From: Spirochaetaceae bacterium
Lineage (GTDB): Bacteria; Spirochaetota; Spirochaetia; DSM-27196; SKKC01
Direction of reading: 5' to 3'
NCBI GenBank assembly: GCA_007694005.1
Contig: RECN01000083.1
Span: 1 to 52,690 of the forward strand
Length of the DNA: 52,690 nucleotides
Positions 41,273 to 49,656 of the stretch are shown piece by piece; the first letter of the stretch is position 1; each line of letters opens with the position of its first letter. The notes below the pieces were generated by a model. The model searched no databases. It saw only the letters and a program-made list of their open reading frames with translations, and was not told the origin of the DNA. The position numbers and the translations under genes are program-made.

Positions 41273-42418
41273 GTGCCTTCACACATCTCGCATCTGCTGT
41301 TCGCGGAGGATGCCTGTGACAAGACGATTCCTGCTCTGACGAGACATCAAAACAGCGATGTACGTGCGTCCTTTATACTTGGAGCCCAGGGGCCGGATCT
41401 CTTCCTTCACAACAGACGCCGCAGACCCTCGGGGCTGCACTATGGCATAGTCCTGCACCGCAAGGGCTCGGGAACCTTCTGCGCGTCGCTTCTGGATTAT
41501 ATCGGAACGGACCCTGCATCCGGGAACGAGAGCGCCGAACAGACGCTCATCGTGGCATACCTTGCGGGCTATCTGACTCACATCGTTCTCGATCGGGTGT
41601 TTCATCCCTACATAAACGTGCACGCCGGATGGCCTGTGCCCGGTAAACCGGAGACCTACGGCTACCACATGAACCACGTGTTTCTCGAACGGATCATCGA
41701 CACCTATCTTGCACTGCGACTCCGTGACACCCACCCCCGCGACATTCCTCTGCAGACCGAAATACAGCTCACGCCGGCCGCAATGAAGTCACTTTTGAGG
41801 GCACTGAGCCACGCAGTCGCGCGATCGACGCGAAAGGGGCGTCGAGATCCGCGCCTCGCCCGTAAACTCGTGAACGCCTACAGCGATTCATCGGCCTATT
41901 ATGCAGCTGTCAACCGCCCGGACATACACGAAGCACGGGCGCGCATCGAACAGAGTCCCGGCGCTATCCCCGGCTGGCTGCGTCTGTTTCACCCGCTTCA
42001 TTTACCGCCGGATGTTGATCTGGCAAACGAGGCGAATCACCCATGGCGAAACCCCTGCACCGGTGAGATCATGAGCAGCCGGAGCGTTCCCGACCTGTAT
42101 GCGCACGCACTCGCGGAAGCACAGGTGGTCCTGCACGCGCTTCAGTCTGCTCGATTCGGCGGGCTCCCGGTATACTCGGACTCCTACCGCAGCACGGACC
42201 ACCCCGGTGACCCGCTGCCGGAGTCGGGCGAACACGATGACAGTTTCGAAGCCCTTGTCGGGAACGGCGATCTGAGTGATGAGCGGCGCGAAGGAGAACC
42301 GTGCCGGAAGACACACATGGACGTCATGGATTTTTCAAGCATCCTGCACCACGCGTCGCGCTCAATCATTGATGCGAGTGAAGAAAGCGCTCAGCGAGGG
42401 CATCCCCAAGCGTATTGA
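41273..42418 (+). CDS. Zinc-dependent phospholipase C-family protein
   Basis: A 381-residue protein that begins M-P-S-H-I-S-H-L-L-F-A-E-D-A and holds G-A-Q-G-P-D-L-F-L-H, A-Y-L-A-G-Y-L-T-H-I-V-L-D and H-P-Y-I, the His/Asp metal ligands of the PF00882 fold. No signal peptide is visible, so it is probably intracellular; substrate unknown. GTG start four bases after mvaK1, so likely the last gene of the mevalonate operon. Its last 53 bases overlap the convergent ABC permease gene. Confidence 0.78.
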   Translation: MPSHISHLLFAEDACDKTIPALTRHQNSDVRASFILGAQGPDLFLHNRRRRPSGLHYGIVLHRKGSGTFCASLLDYIGTDPASGNESAEQTLIVAYLAGYLTHIVLDRVFHPYINVHAGWPVPGKPETYGYHMNHVFLERIIDTYLALRLRDTHPRDIPLQTEIQLTPAAMKSLLRALSHAVARSTRKGRRDPRLARKLVNAYSDSSAYYAAVNRPDIHEARARIEQSPGAIPGWLRLFHPLHLPPDVDLANEANHPWRNPCTGEIMSSRSVPDLYAHALAEAQVVLHALQSARFGGLPVYSDSYRSTDHPGDPLPESGEHDDSFEALVGNGDLSDERREGEPCRKTHMDVMDFSSILHHASRSIIDASEESAQRGHPQAY

Positions 42419-43193
42419 GCGCAAACACGCTCAGGCCCAGTTGTATACCAGGTAGAAGCGCGAGCCACGGTGCGGTTCCAAGATAGTTCCGGGCGTCTCT
42501 GAGCATGAGTCCCCAGCTCGCAGCAGGTGGTGCCAGGCCAAGCCCGAGAAAGCTCAGTGCCGCTTCTATGGTTATGGAGACTGCGGCAACGCTGGCGGAA
42601 AGGACCAGGGCCTGCGGCAGGACGTTCGGCAGTACGTGAAGCCATACGGTGTACAGAGGGTGCGAACCAAGTCCTTTCGAGACCGTAACGAATGGTTCGG
42701 CTGACACTGCAAGGGTCTCCGATCGAGCCGTTCGCGCGTACAGCGGTGCAAACATGATCCCCAGTGCCAGCGAAACCTGAGCGGTACCGGTACCGAGCAC
42801 GGCCAGAAGGGCAATCGCGAGCAGAACGCCAGGAAAACTCAAGAGGGCATCAATCACAAGCGAAAGAACCGGATCAAGGACGCGCCGTTCCAGACCTGCG
42901 GCAATTCCAAGGGGGATGCCGATGAACAGCGCGAGCAGTACTCCACCTCCGGCAGTCAGCGCGGCGGAACGCGTTCCAAAGGCCATGCGCGTCGCGACAT
43001 CGCGACCAAACTCATCTGTGCCGAACACGTGCCCCTCGGTACCAGGAGCAGAAAGTCGCATTGCTATGTTCTGTTCAGTCGAGGTGTAGGGCGATATCAG
43101 GGGAGTAAACACCGCGAAGCAGATGAGCAGTACAAGCACGACGCCAGCGAATCGCCGTCGACGACGCGCCGCACGCCACTCAAAATACGCCAT
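42366..43193 (-). CDS. Dipeptide/oligopeptide-type ABC transporter, DppC-like permease
   Basis: 275 residues with an N-terminal helix (V-V-L-V-L-L-I-C-F-A-V-F), a short loop with G-T-D-E-F-G-R-D-V (family signature) and about five further helices; the loop E-A-A-L-S-F-L-G-L-G contacts the ATPase. It is the second permease of the peptide-type importer and the last gene of the operon, three bases after the binding-protein gene. Confidence 0.88.
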   Translation of the reverse strand: MAYFEWRAARRRRRFAGVVLVLLICFAVFTPLISPYTSTEQNIAMRLSAPGTEGHVFGTDEFGRDVATRMAFGTRSAALTAGGGVLLALFIGIPLGIAAGLERRVLDPVLSLVIDALLSFPGVLLAIALLAVLGTGTAQVSLALGIMFAPLYARTARSETLAVSAEPFVTVSKGLGSHPLYTVWLHVLPNVLPQALVLSASVAAVSITIEAALSFLGLGLAPPAASWGLMLRDARNYLGTAPWLALLPGIQLGLSVFALNTLGDALAERFLHSHQ

Positions 43194-43196
43194 GGC

Positions 43197-44723
43197 CTAC
43201 TCCCGATCGAGCGTTACCCGCCGGAAGTCATAGGTATCAAGCTGCGAGTCCATGTGAAAATTCCGCACGCGCGTGCGCAGACCGATCTGACGGTAGTTGG
43301 TTCCCGTGTAGACTTTCGGTACTTCCTGCGCGATGATCTCGAGAACTCGTGCATACAGATTCTGCCGTTCCATTATATCACCGGTCTGCCGGGCCTGCCG
43401 GATCAGTGAGGTCGCTTCGCGGTTCGTCCACCGCACGTAAAACTCTTCGCTCGCCATGTTGGCAAGTCTGCCATCCGGATCGAGCTTTCCGGTATGCCCT
43501 ATGACAGTCAGATCGAAATCAGCCCGCCCGTACACGTCACTGATCCAGGTCGACCAGTCAACCAGGCGGATGTTCACATCGAGTCCGACCTGCCGGAGCA
43601 TCTCCTGATACATCTGACCGGCGACCACATGAGGCTCGAAATTCTGCGGGAGCGTCAATGTCAGGGGACGGGAAAAATCCGCGCCGGACTGTGCAAGAAG
43701 CTCCCGTGCCTGAGCAGGATCGTAGGGATACAGATGTGAGTAATCCACGTGGAAGAAATCGCCCGTATCCATGAATGTCGCACCTGGCTGGCCGCCGCCG
43801 TAGGCTACATCAAGAATCTGCTGACGGTTGACTGCATGGTTAATGGCGCGGCGTACGTCGAGAACATTCAGAGGAGCCCGGGACGTGTTCATTGCCATGA
43901 CCATGATCAGGCTCGAGAGTGACTCATCGATACGCGTGCGTGGATTGTCGATGATCACCTGCCGATTGTCCGGTGGCACGATATCGATCACGTCAAAATC
44001 ACCGGCCAGCAGGCCCTGCAACTGCACCGCCGGTTCGGTAATGATCTGAAATACAAGCTCGTCGAGATATGGTTGGCCCTCGATCCAGTAGGCTTCGTTG
44101 CGACTCAGACGGATACGCCCGTCGCGTATCCACTCTCCGAACACAAACGGACCTGTACCGACCGGACGTGAGTCAAAGTCGTGTCCTTCGGCGATCAGAT
44201 CCGCCGGAAGGATCGCGCCCCAGCCGGAAGCCAGGGCGGCAAGAAGCGGAGCAAATGGCTCGAACATGCGGAACTGTACCGTGTAATCATCCAGCGCCCG
44301 CACAGACTCGAGAGGACCAAACTCATCTACGTTTGGAAAGGCAGCTTCTGAATCCCGAAGACGTTCAAAGGTCGCTACAACGTCCCGCGCGGAAAAGGCT
44401 GCGCCGTTGTGAAACTGTACGTCACGGCGAAGAAAAAAGGTCCACTCGGTCGCGTCGTCAGATACGTCCCAGCGCTCGGCAAGAGCCGGTACGATTTCGC
44501 CGTCCTCGTTCGGCTCCGCGAGCGTATCGTATACGCTCCGCAGAACCTGAAACGTGAGCGTTCCTGAGGTGGCATGCGGGTCAAGTGTATTCGGATCACC
44601 GCTGAGAGCCATGCGAAGCGAATTCACCGGAGCCTCCGATCTGCCGGCTCCGTTCAGCAAGCCCGGAACGGCAAGAACAAGTACCAGCATTGAACATACG
44701 AACATTTGCGTTGATCGACTCAT
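43197..44723 (-). CDS. Family 5 extracellular solute-binding protein (peptide-type)
   Basis: 508 residues with an export leader (F-V-C-S-M-L-V-L-V-L-A-V-P-G-L-L) and mature-like start N-G-A-G-R-S-E; no lipobox cysteine follows the cleavage area. Typical SBP_bac_5 stretches are present: G-D-P-N-T-L-D-P, L-A-E-R-W-D-V-S-D-D, F-S-A-R-D-V-V-A-T-F, P-V-G-T-G-P-F-V-F and R-R-A-I-N-H-A-V-N-R. Binds a peptide, nickel chelate or other ligand for the adjacent permeases; the ligand is unknown. Fifth in a six-gene transporter series. Confidence 0.88.
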   Translation of the reverse strand: MSRSTQMFVCSMLVLVLAVPGLLNGAGRSEAPVNSLRMALSGDPNTLDPHATSGTLTFQVLRSVYDTLAEPNEDGEIVPALAERWDVSDDATEWTFFLRRDVQFHNGAAFSARDVVATFERLRDSEAAFPNVDEFGPLESVRALDDYTVQFRMFEPFAPLLAALASGWGAILPADLIAEGHDFDSRPVGTGPFVFGEWIRDGRIRLSRNEAYWIEGQPYLDELVFQIITEPAVQLQGLLAGDFDVIDIVPPDNRQVIIDNPRTRIDESLSSLIMVMAMNTSRAPLNVLDVRRAINHAVNRQQILDVAYGGGQPGATFMDTGDFFHVDYSHLYPYDPAQARELLAQSGADFSRPLTLTLPQNFEPHVVAGQMYQEMLRQVGLDVNIRLVDWSTWISDVYGRADFDLTVIGHTGKLDPDGRLANMASEEFYVRWTNREATSLIRQARQTGDIMERQNLYARVLEIIAQEVPKVYTGTNYRQIGLRTRVRNFHMDSQLDTYDFRRVTLDRE

Positions 44724-44729
44724 GTAATC

Positions 44730-45506
44730 CTACTCCCATGCATTCCAGACCTGCCGGTCGGTGACGGTGGTAATGCGCGGTACAGCTTCCATAAGCTGCC
44801 GCGTGTATGTGTGTTCGGGATGCCTCAGAATCCGCTCGGCCTGTCCCTGCTCGACCATCCTGCCATTTCTCATGACACCGATCGTGTCGCACAATGCTGT
44901 AATTGCATCAAGGTCGTGCGACACAACAACCATCGTGAGTTGATATTGTGTACGCAAATCGTGCAAAAGATGCAAGAGCGACGCTGCAACGCTCGCATCG
45001 AGGCTGCTCGTCGGCTCATCCAGCAGCAGGAGCTCTGACTCGACCAGGAGTGCTCGCGCGATACAGATCCGCTGCCGCTGTCCACCGGACAGCGTGTGCG
45101 GTCTTCGCGCGAGCGAGACATCGCCCAGACCAACCCGCTTCATCATGGCATGAATGCGCTGAGGGGATGCGCAGGTTTCGCGAAGGCTTGCTCCGATCGA
45201 TATGCGCGGGTTCAATGCCAGCGTGTGATCCTGGGGTACGAGCTGCCGCGATCGGACCGCCCGCCGGAGCGATCTACCGCGGAGACCCGAAAGACTCTCA
45301 CCATTCCAGGCGATACTGCCTTCGATCGAACGGATCTGGCCGGCGATTGCCCGAAGTACCGTTGACTTCCCTGCACCGCTTTCACCGACGACTCCAAAGG
45401 AGGTTCCGGCTGTCAGGTCGAAACTTACGTTCTCACACGCCGGTTTCTCGCCCGCGTAGCGAACGGTGAGGTTCCTGACTACGAGGCGTTTCTGTTCATC
45501 ACTCAT
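44730..45506 (-). CDS. Peptide-type ABC transporter, DppF-like ATPase
   Basis: 258 residues. Walker A G-E-S-G-A-G-K-S-T, signature L-S-G-G-Q-R-Q-R, Walker B L-L-L-D-E-P-T-S-S-L-D, switch His in V-V-S-H-D-L. It is shorter than DppF of E. coli and lacks the usual C-terminal oligopeptide extension. Follows the DppD-like ATPase by 13 bases; the two form the heterodimer that powers the permeases. Confidence 0.88.
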   Translation of the reverse strand: MSDEQKRLVVRNLTVRYAGEKPACENVSFDLTAGTSFGVVGESGAGKSTVLRAIAGQIRSIEGSIAWNGESLSGLRGRSLRRAVRSRQLVPQDHTLALNPRISIGASLRETCASPQRIHAMMKRVGLGDVSLARRPHTLSGGQRQRICIARALLVESELLLLDEPTSSLDASVAASLLHLLHDLRTQYQLTMVVVSHDLDAITALCDTIGVMRNGRMVEQGQAERILRHPEHTYTRQLMEAVPRITTVTDRQVWNAWE

Positions 45507-45519
45507 CTCGAAACACCGT

Positions 45520-46512
45520 TCATTCCGTTACACTCGCGTTACGGGCCGCTACGTGACACCGCGACTGTCCTCCGTCCGGCCAGGACGTCGGCCCAGGTCG
45601 GTCGCTTCGGCAAAGGTCAATCGCCGCAGGACATCTGGGATGGAACGGACAGCCTGACGGAAGCCGCTCGAGGCGCGGTGGAACACCCGGAATCGATGGA
45701 GGCACCGGAGCGTCGGGGCGGGGACGCGATCGCAGAAGAGCCTGCGTATACGGATGTCGTGGTGCGACAAAGAGCCTGTTCGAAGCGTTCTGCTCTGCAG
45801 CGGTTCCGGCATAGAGAACTGTAATATCGTCGGCGTAGCGTTCCACCAGGGCAAGGTCATGACTCACAAAAAGAACCGCGAGCCCCATGCCGCGACGAAG
45901 CTCATCGATAAGCTCAAGAACCGACTTCTGCACCGTTACATCGAGTGCTGTAGTCGGTTCGTCCGCGATAAGCAGAGGTGGAGCCGCAGCGATTGCAGCG
46001 GCTATAGCAAGGCGTTGAGCCATTCCCCCCGAGAGCTCGTGCGGGTACTTCTGCAGGAGATCGTCGCGTCCGCTTAATCCGACCCGCTCGAGAAGCTCTG
46101 TGAACCGTGAGCGAGCCTCTTCTGCGCTCAGGTTCAGGCGTCGTTCCAGGGTTCTGATAAGGTGATTGCCGACCCGTTTTGCCGGATTGAAGTGAGGTGC
46201 GGGGTCCTGAAATACCATCCCGACCCGACTGCCGCGGAACTCGGAAAGCTCATGCCCGTGAAGAGTCGAGACGTCGGTGTCTCCGACGTGTATGGACCCC
46301 GAGCGTATCGTCATGGCGTGCGGACCGAGACGCATTATGGCCCGACAGGTCAGACTTTTTCCGCTTCCGCTTTCACCGATGATCGCGTGCAGAGAACCCG
46401 GTTGCACGTCGAGACTGAGATCACGGACCGGATACAGCAGCGATTTCTTCGTTGACAGGGCGAGTGTCAGGTTCCGAACGGATAGTGCCGGAAGAAGCTC
46501 GTGTACCTGCAT
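45520..46512 (-). CDS. Peptide-type ABC transporter, DppD-like ATPase
   Basis: 330 residues. Walker A G-E-S-G-S-G-K-S-L, signature L-S-G-G-M-A-Q-R, Walker B L-I-A-D-E-P-T-T-A-L-D, and the C-terminal C-P-F-H-P-R-C-P with spaced cysteines that marks OppD/OppF/DppD/DppF extensions (metal or Fe-S binding in some). I start at ATG 46512, just after the permease stop; the frame is open upstream to 46593 but that part is inside the permease gene. Confidence 0.9.
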   Translation of the reverse strand: MQVHELLPALSVRNLTLALSTKKSLLYPVRDLSLDVQPGSLHAIIGESGSGKSLTCRAIMRLGPHAMTIRSGSIHVGDTDVSTLHGHELSEFRGSRVGMVFQDPAPHFNPAKRVGNHLIRTLERRLNLSAEEARSRFTELLERVGLSGRDDLLQKYPHELSGGMAQRLAIAAAIAAAPPLLIADEPTTALDVTVQKSVLELIDELRRGMGLAVLFVSHDLALVERYADDITVLYAGTAAEQNASNRLFVAPRHPYTQALLRSRPRPDAPVPPSIPGVPPRLERLPSGCPFHPRCPAAIDLCRSDRPGPTSWPDGGQSRCHVAARNASVTE

Positions 46513-46516
46513 TACA

Positions 46517-47434
46517 TCAGTACCGTATCCGGGGATTGAGCAGAGAGTACAGGACATCTGCAAAGAAGTTGATGAGCGAAAACGCAGCGGCAACGAACAC
46601 GACCCCTGCCTGTACCACCGGAAAATCTCTCTGCGAGACTGCGTTCAGGATCAGCCGCCCGAGGCCCGGCATGGAGAACACCTGTTCGACGACTATGGCA
46701 CCACCGAGCAGATAGCCGAACTGAACCGCCGCAATGGTAATGGTTGGCAAAAGCGCGTTCGGCAGGACCTCACCGACGATCAGTCTGCGGCCCGATATAC
46801 CGAGAGATCGCGCACCTTCCACGTAGGGTTTCGACAGCTCGTCCCTGACACTTCGGCGAACGACACGCGCAAGAAACGCCGACCGGGAGAGGCCGAGCGC
46901 CACCGTCGGAAGAACATACGAAGCAAATCCCTCGACCCCGAACAGCGGGAACCACCTGAATCGGACAGAGAACGCGAGAAGCAGAAGGATACCTGCCCAG
47001 AAGTCTGGAATTGACAGCCCGACATTCGTGTACACATCGCAGAGATGTGCATACACCGGTTTGGGCGAGGACGCCGCCGCTACCCCAAGCGGTATTGCAA
47101 CCAGGAGCGAGAACAGCAGGGCGCTTCCTGCCAGAGCGAAGGTAACCGGAACACGGGATAGAAGAAGCTCGGCGACGGGGCGATTCTGCACGAGGCTTGT
47201 TCCGAGATCGAAGCGAAGGATGGACCCCATCCAGGAAATGTACTGCACCGACAGAGGCCTGTCGGTACCCATGCGGGTCCGTATTCGCGCTACGGTCTGC
47301 GGATCCGCATCGAGTCCGGCAACAAGAGCGGCAGGATCACCCGGAACGACACGGATAATGACGAACGTGATAGTGGCGACGACAAAGACTGTCAGAACAA
47401 GTCGCCCGGCCCGCCCGATGATCCGCGACCACAC
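46517..47434 (-). CDS. Peptide-type ABC transporter, DppB-like permease
   Basis: 305 residues, six helices, with the N-terminal V-F-V-V-A-T-I-T-F-V-I-I-R-V-V-P-G-D-P of this family and the ATPase-contact loop E-G-A-R-S-L-G-I-S-G, then L-P-N-A-L-L-P-T-I-T. First transporter gene of the operon, starting five bases after the SDR gene and ending four before the DppD-like ATPase. Confidence 0.9.
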   Translation of the reverse strand: MWSRIIGRAGRLVLTVFVVATITFVIIRVVPGDPAALVAGLDADPQTVARIRTRMGTDRPLSVQYISWMGSILRFDLGTSLVQNRPVAELLLSRVPVTFALAGSALLFSLLVAIPLGVAAASSPKPVYAHLCDVYTNVGLSIPDFWAGILLLLAFSVRFRWFPLFGVEGFASYVLPTVALGLSRSAFLARVVRRSVRDELSKPYVEGARSLGISGRRLIVGEVLPNALLPTITIAAVQFGYLLGGAIVVEQVFSMPGLGRLILNAVSQRDFPVVQAGVVFVAAAFSLINFFADVLYSLLNPRIRY

Positions 47435-47439
47435 CGTCG

Positions 47440-48219
47440 TCAGGTGCTCCGCACCGACTGGAAGCGACCGACGAGTCTCGCGACGAGTCCGCGCGGTAAG
47501 AAACGCTCAACGAAGACGAGCATGCGAAACAGCACACCGTGAACCGCGACGGTTTTGCGACGCAGCATCATGCGATAGGTGAACTCGGCAACCACCAGCG
47601 AGTCGGGTATACGCGTTCCCGACATGCCCGGCGCCTTGTCGGTTCCGGCGACCGCCTGGAAGCCGCTCTTCGTAGGACCGGGACAGATGGCAGTGGTACT
47701 GACACCAGTACCTCGGAGTTCCACGGCGAGCGCTTCTGTGAACGACAGAACATAGGCCTTCGTGGCGTAGTAGACGGCCATAAGCGGGCCCGGCTGAAAG
47801 GACGCAACGCTTGCAATGTTAACAATATACCCGTGTCCGCGGGCTATCATGGAAGGTATGATCAGACGCGACAGTTCCGTCAGAGCCTCCATGTTGACAC
47901 GCATCATGGACCGGAGGCTGTGAAGCTCGCTTTCCCAGAAGATGTCATGCAGGCCAAGCCCTGCATTATTAACCAGTGCATCAACGCGATTCGCTTCGTC
48001 GCCGAGGTCAGCGACCAGGGTTTGCGCCGCGTTTTCCATCGAAAGGTCACAGACTATGACTCTGACATCACCGGAAGCCAGTTCGGCTGCCAGTGCATCG
48101 AGTCGCTCTTTTCGGCGGGCAACGAGAATGAGACGCCATCCCTCGCGCGCCATGACACGTGCGAGTTCACGGCCTATTCCGTCGCTTGCCCCGGTTATGA
48201 GGGCGGTATTCTTGCTCAT
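47440..48219 (-). CDS. Short-chain dehydrogenase/reductase (SDR)
   Basis: 259 residues of classical SDR type: T-G-A-S-D-G-I-G for dinucleotide binding, N-N-A-G-L-G, N-I-A-S-V-A-S with the catalytic Ser, Y-Y-A-T-K-A-Y with the Tyr-Lys pair and C-P-G-P-T. NADP(H) preference is suggested by A-R-R-K-E-R after the second strand. It resembles the DltE/YqjQ group. The role is unknown; it sits three bases after the kinase stop and five before the transporter, so a single transcript is likely. Confidence 0.88.
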   Translation of the reverse strand: MSKNTALITGASDGIGRELARVMAREGWRLILVARRKERLDALAAELASGDVRVIVCDLSMENAAQTLVADLGDEANRVDALVNNAGLGLHDIFWESELHSLRSMMRVNMEALTELSRLIIPSMIARGHGYIVNIASVASFQPGPLMAVYYATKAYVLSFTEALAVELRGTGVSTTAICPGPTKSGFQAVAGTDKAPGMSGTRIPDSLVVAEFTYRMMLRRKTVAVHGVLFRMLVFVERFLPRGLVARLVGRFQSVRST

Positions 48220-48222
48220 ATA

Positions 48223-49581
48223 TCAGACCTGTATTCCGAACTGTTCAGGAGCCTGCAGCGGAAGGCGCACAAACAGATGCGTGCCTTCTGATTCGCTGCT
48301 TGTAAACTCTATGGTTCCACCATGGACGCTTGCGATCAACTGTGCAACGTAGGTACCGATACCACTCCCGTCAGGCTTTCCACTGGTCACATACTGATCG
48401 AAAAAACGGTCACGAATATCCTCGGGGATTACCCCGGTATTGTGTATATCGACAGTATACTCTTCATCTTTCTGCACACGCACGGTCACACTATCACCCG
48501 GCTGGCTCGCCTCGATCGCGTTGCGAATCAGATTGCTGAACAGGTTCTCAAGGTGCAGCTGTTCTCCCTGTACGGTGTCGGGAACGTCCAGCTCGTTCAG
48601 ATCGACCGTAATATTGTCCGGCTCACCGACGCTGCGGACCTCGGCGACTGCCGCCGACAGCACGTCGTTGAGGGAAAGATCATCAGCTTTCAGAACGTAT
48701 CGCCCCTCTTCCATCTGTACGATGTCCAGGGACGTATTGAGCATCTCGTTCAGCTTGTTACCCGACTGAAGGATAATGGACACCAGCTCTTTCTGCTCGT
48801 CCGACAGCTCGGTTCGCTCAAGAAGCTGCGCCATTACGATAATCCCGTTCAAAGGGTTCCTGAGGTCGTGCCGGATAATCCGCTCAACCTGATTCTTGAC
48901 CTTCTCGATGCGACGTCGCTCGGCAATCTGCGAGTTGAGTTTGTCGACGGTCTCTCTGAGTTTACGCTCCGCGCTTTTCTGATTCGTGATGTCAACGACA
49001 AAGGTGACCTTTTTCGGTTCGCCATCCACGTCCACTATGTAGGCGGCTTCCGCAATGATATCAAGCTCGCGGCCGTCCTTGCGGATTACTTTCCACTCAC
49101 CGCGCAGCTCGTAGCGACGCCCCATGAACTCGTCGTGGAGTTCTGTGAGCTGCTCCCTGTACGCCTCGGGAACTACCATCGTGAAGGACTGCCCCGTGAG
49201 TTCGTGCGGCTCATAGCCGTAGAGGCGACAATAGGTCGGATTCACGTATTCGTAGATATGGTCGCGGTTGGTAATGCAGATTCCGACAGGCGTGGACTCT
49301 ATGATGTCCCTGAGACGACGCTCGCTGCGTCGCAGATTTGCGTCGAAGTCACTGAGTATGCGCTGTTTCTCGTAATACAGGCGGTTGATTGCATCGTACA
49401 GCTCGCGTTCTTCGGCCGAATGAACCTGCTCGGGAGCAGGCTCGGTGTAGTCGTCATTGACAACCTGGTTCAGCAACCGCATTATTTCAACGCGATCGAT
49501 TGAGTTGCTCTTCTGATCGTCTCCCACTCGGGTATCTCCGGACTCTGGTGCATGGTCAACACGGACTTGTTTTTCGGACAT
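48223..49581 (-). CDS. PAS-domain sensor histidine kinase (soluble)
   Basis: About 452 residues without membrane segments. A coiled N-terminal part, a PAS domain (V-G-I-C-I-T-N-R, Y-V-N-P-T-Y-C-R-L-Y-G-Y) with PAC tail, a HisKA-like segment with I-I-R-H-D-L-R-N-P-L-N-G (phosphoacceptor His) and HATPase with N-L-I-R-N-A-I-E-A-S and G-S-G-I-G-T-Y-V-A-Q. No response regulator is adjacent. Start: ATG 49581 has a poor ribosome-binding site; a GTG at 49527 has CCGGAG eight bases before it, and the promoter below would fit that start better. Probably the first gene of the SDR-ABC operon. Confidence 0.85.
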   Translation of the reverse strand: MSEKQVRVDHAPESGDTRVGDDQKSNSIDRVEIMRLLNQVVNDDYTEPAPEQVHSAEERELYDAINRLYYEKQRILSDFDANLRRSERRLRDIIESTPVGICITNRDHIYEYVNPTYCRLYGYEPHELTGQSFTMVVPEAYREQLTELHDEFMGRRYELRGEWKVIRKDGRELDIIAEAAYIVDVDGEPKKVTFVVDITNQKSAERKLRETVDKLNSQIAERRRIEKVKNQVERIIRHDLRNPLNGIIVMAQLLERTELSDEQKELVSIILQSGNKLNEMLNTSLDIVQMEEGRYVLKADDLSLNDVLSAAVAEVRSVGEPDNITVDLNELDVPDTVQGEQLHLENLFSNLIRNAIEASQPGDSVTVRVQKDEEYTVDIHNTGVIPEDIRDRFFDQYVTSGKPDGSGIGTYVAQLIASVHGGTIEFTSSESEGTHLFVRLPLQAPEQFGIQV

Positions 49582-49582
49582 C

Positions 49583-49610
49583 AGTGTAGTCCATCGGTGT
49601 ACTTTGTCAA
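49583..49610 (-). promoter_or_regulatory. Promoter for the PAS kinase/SDR/ABC operon
   Basis: On the minus strand TTGACA (complement of 49605-49610), 16-base spacer, TACACT (complement of 49583-49588), a perfect -35 with a 4-of-6 -10. It ends one base before ATG 49581, so transcription would begin inside the first codons; this is the main reason to suspect that the GTG at 49527 is the true start. Confidence 0.5.
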
Positions 49611-49656
49611 TCCACGAGGAACTCCGGACGCGAGAATCTAATGTGTAAGGTGTTTC

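Noticed and set aside
48322-49503. 393-codon plus-strand open frame opposite the PAS kinase
   Set aside because: It is the mirror of the kinase gene in a GC-rich genome; its translation has no domain pattern, and the minus-strand frame has full PAS, HisKA and HATPase motifs.
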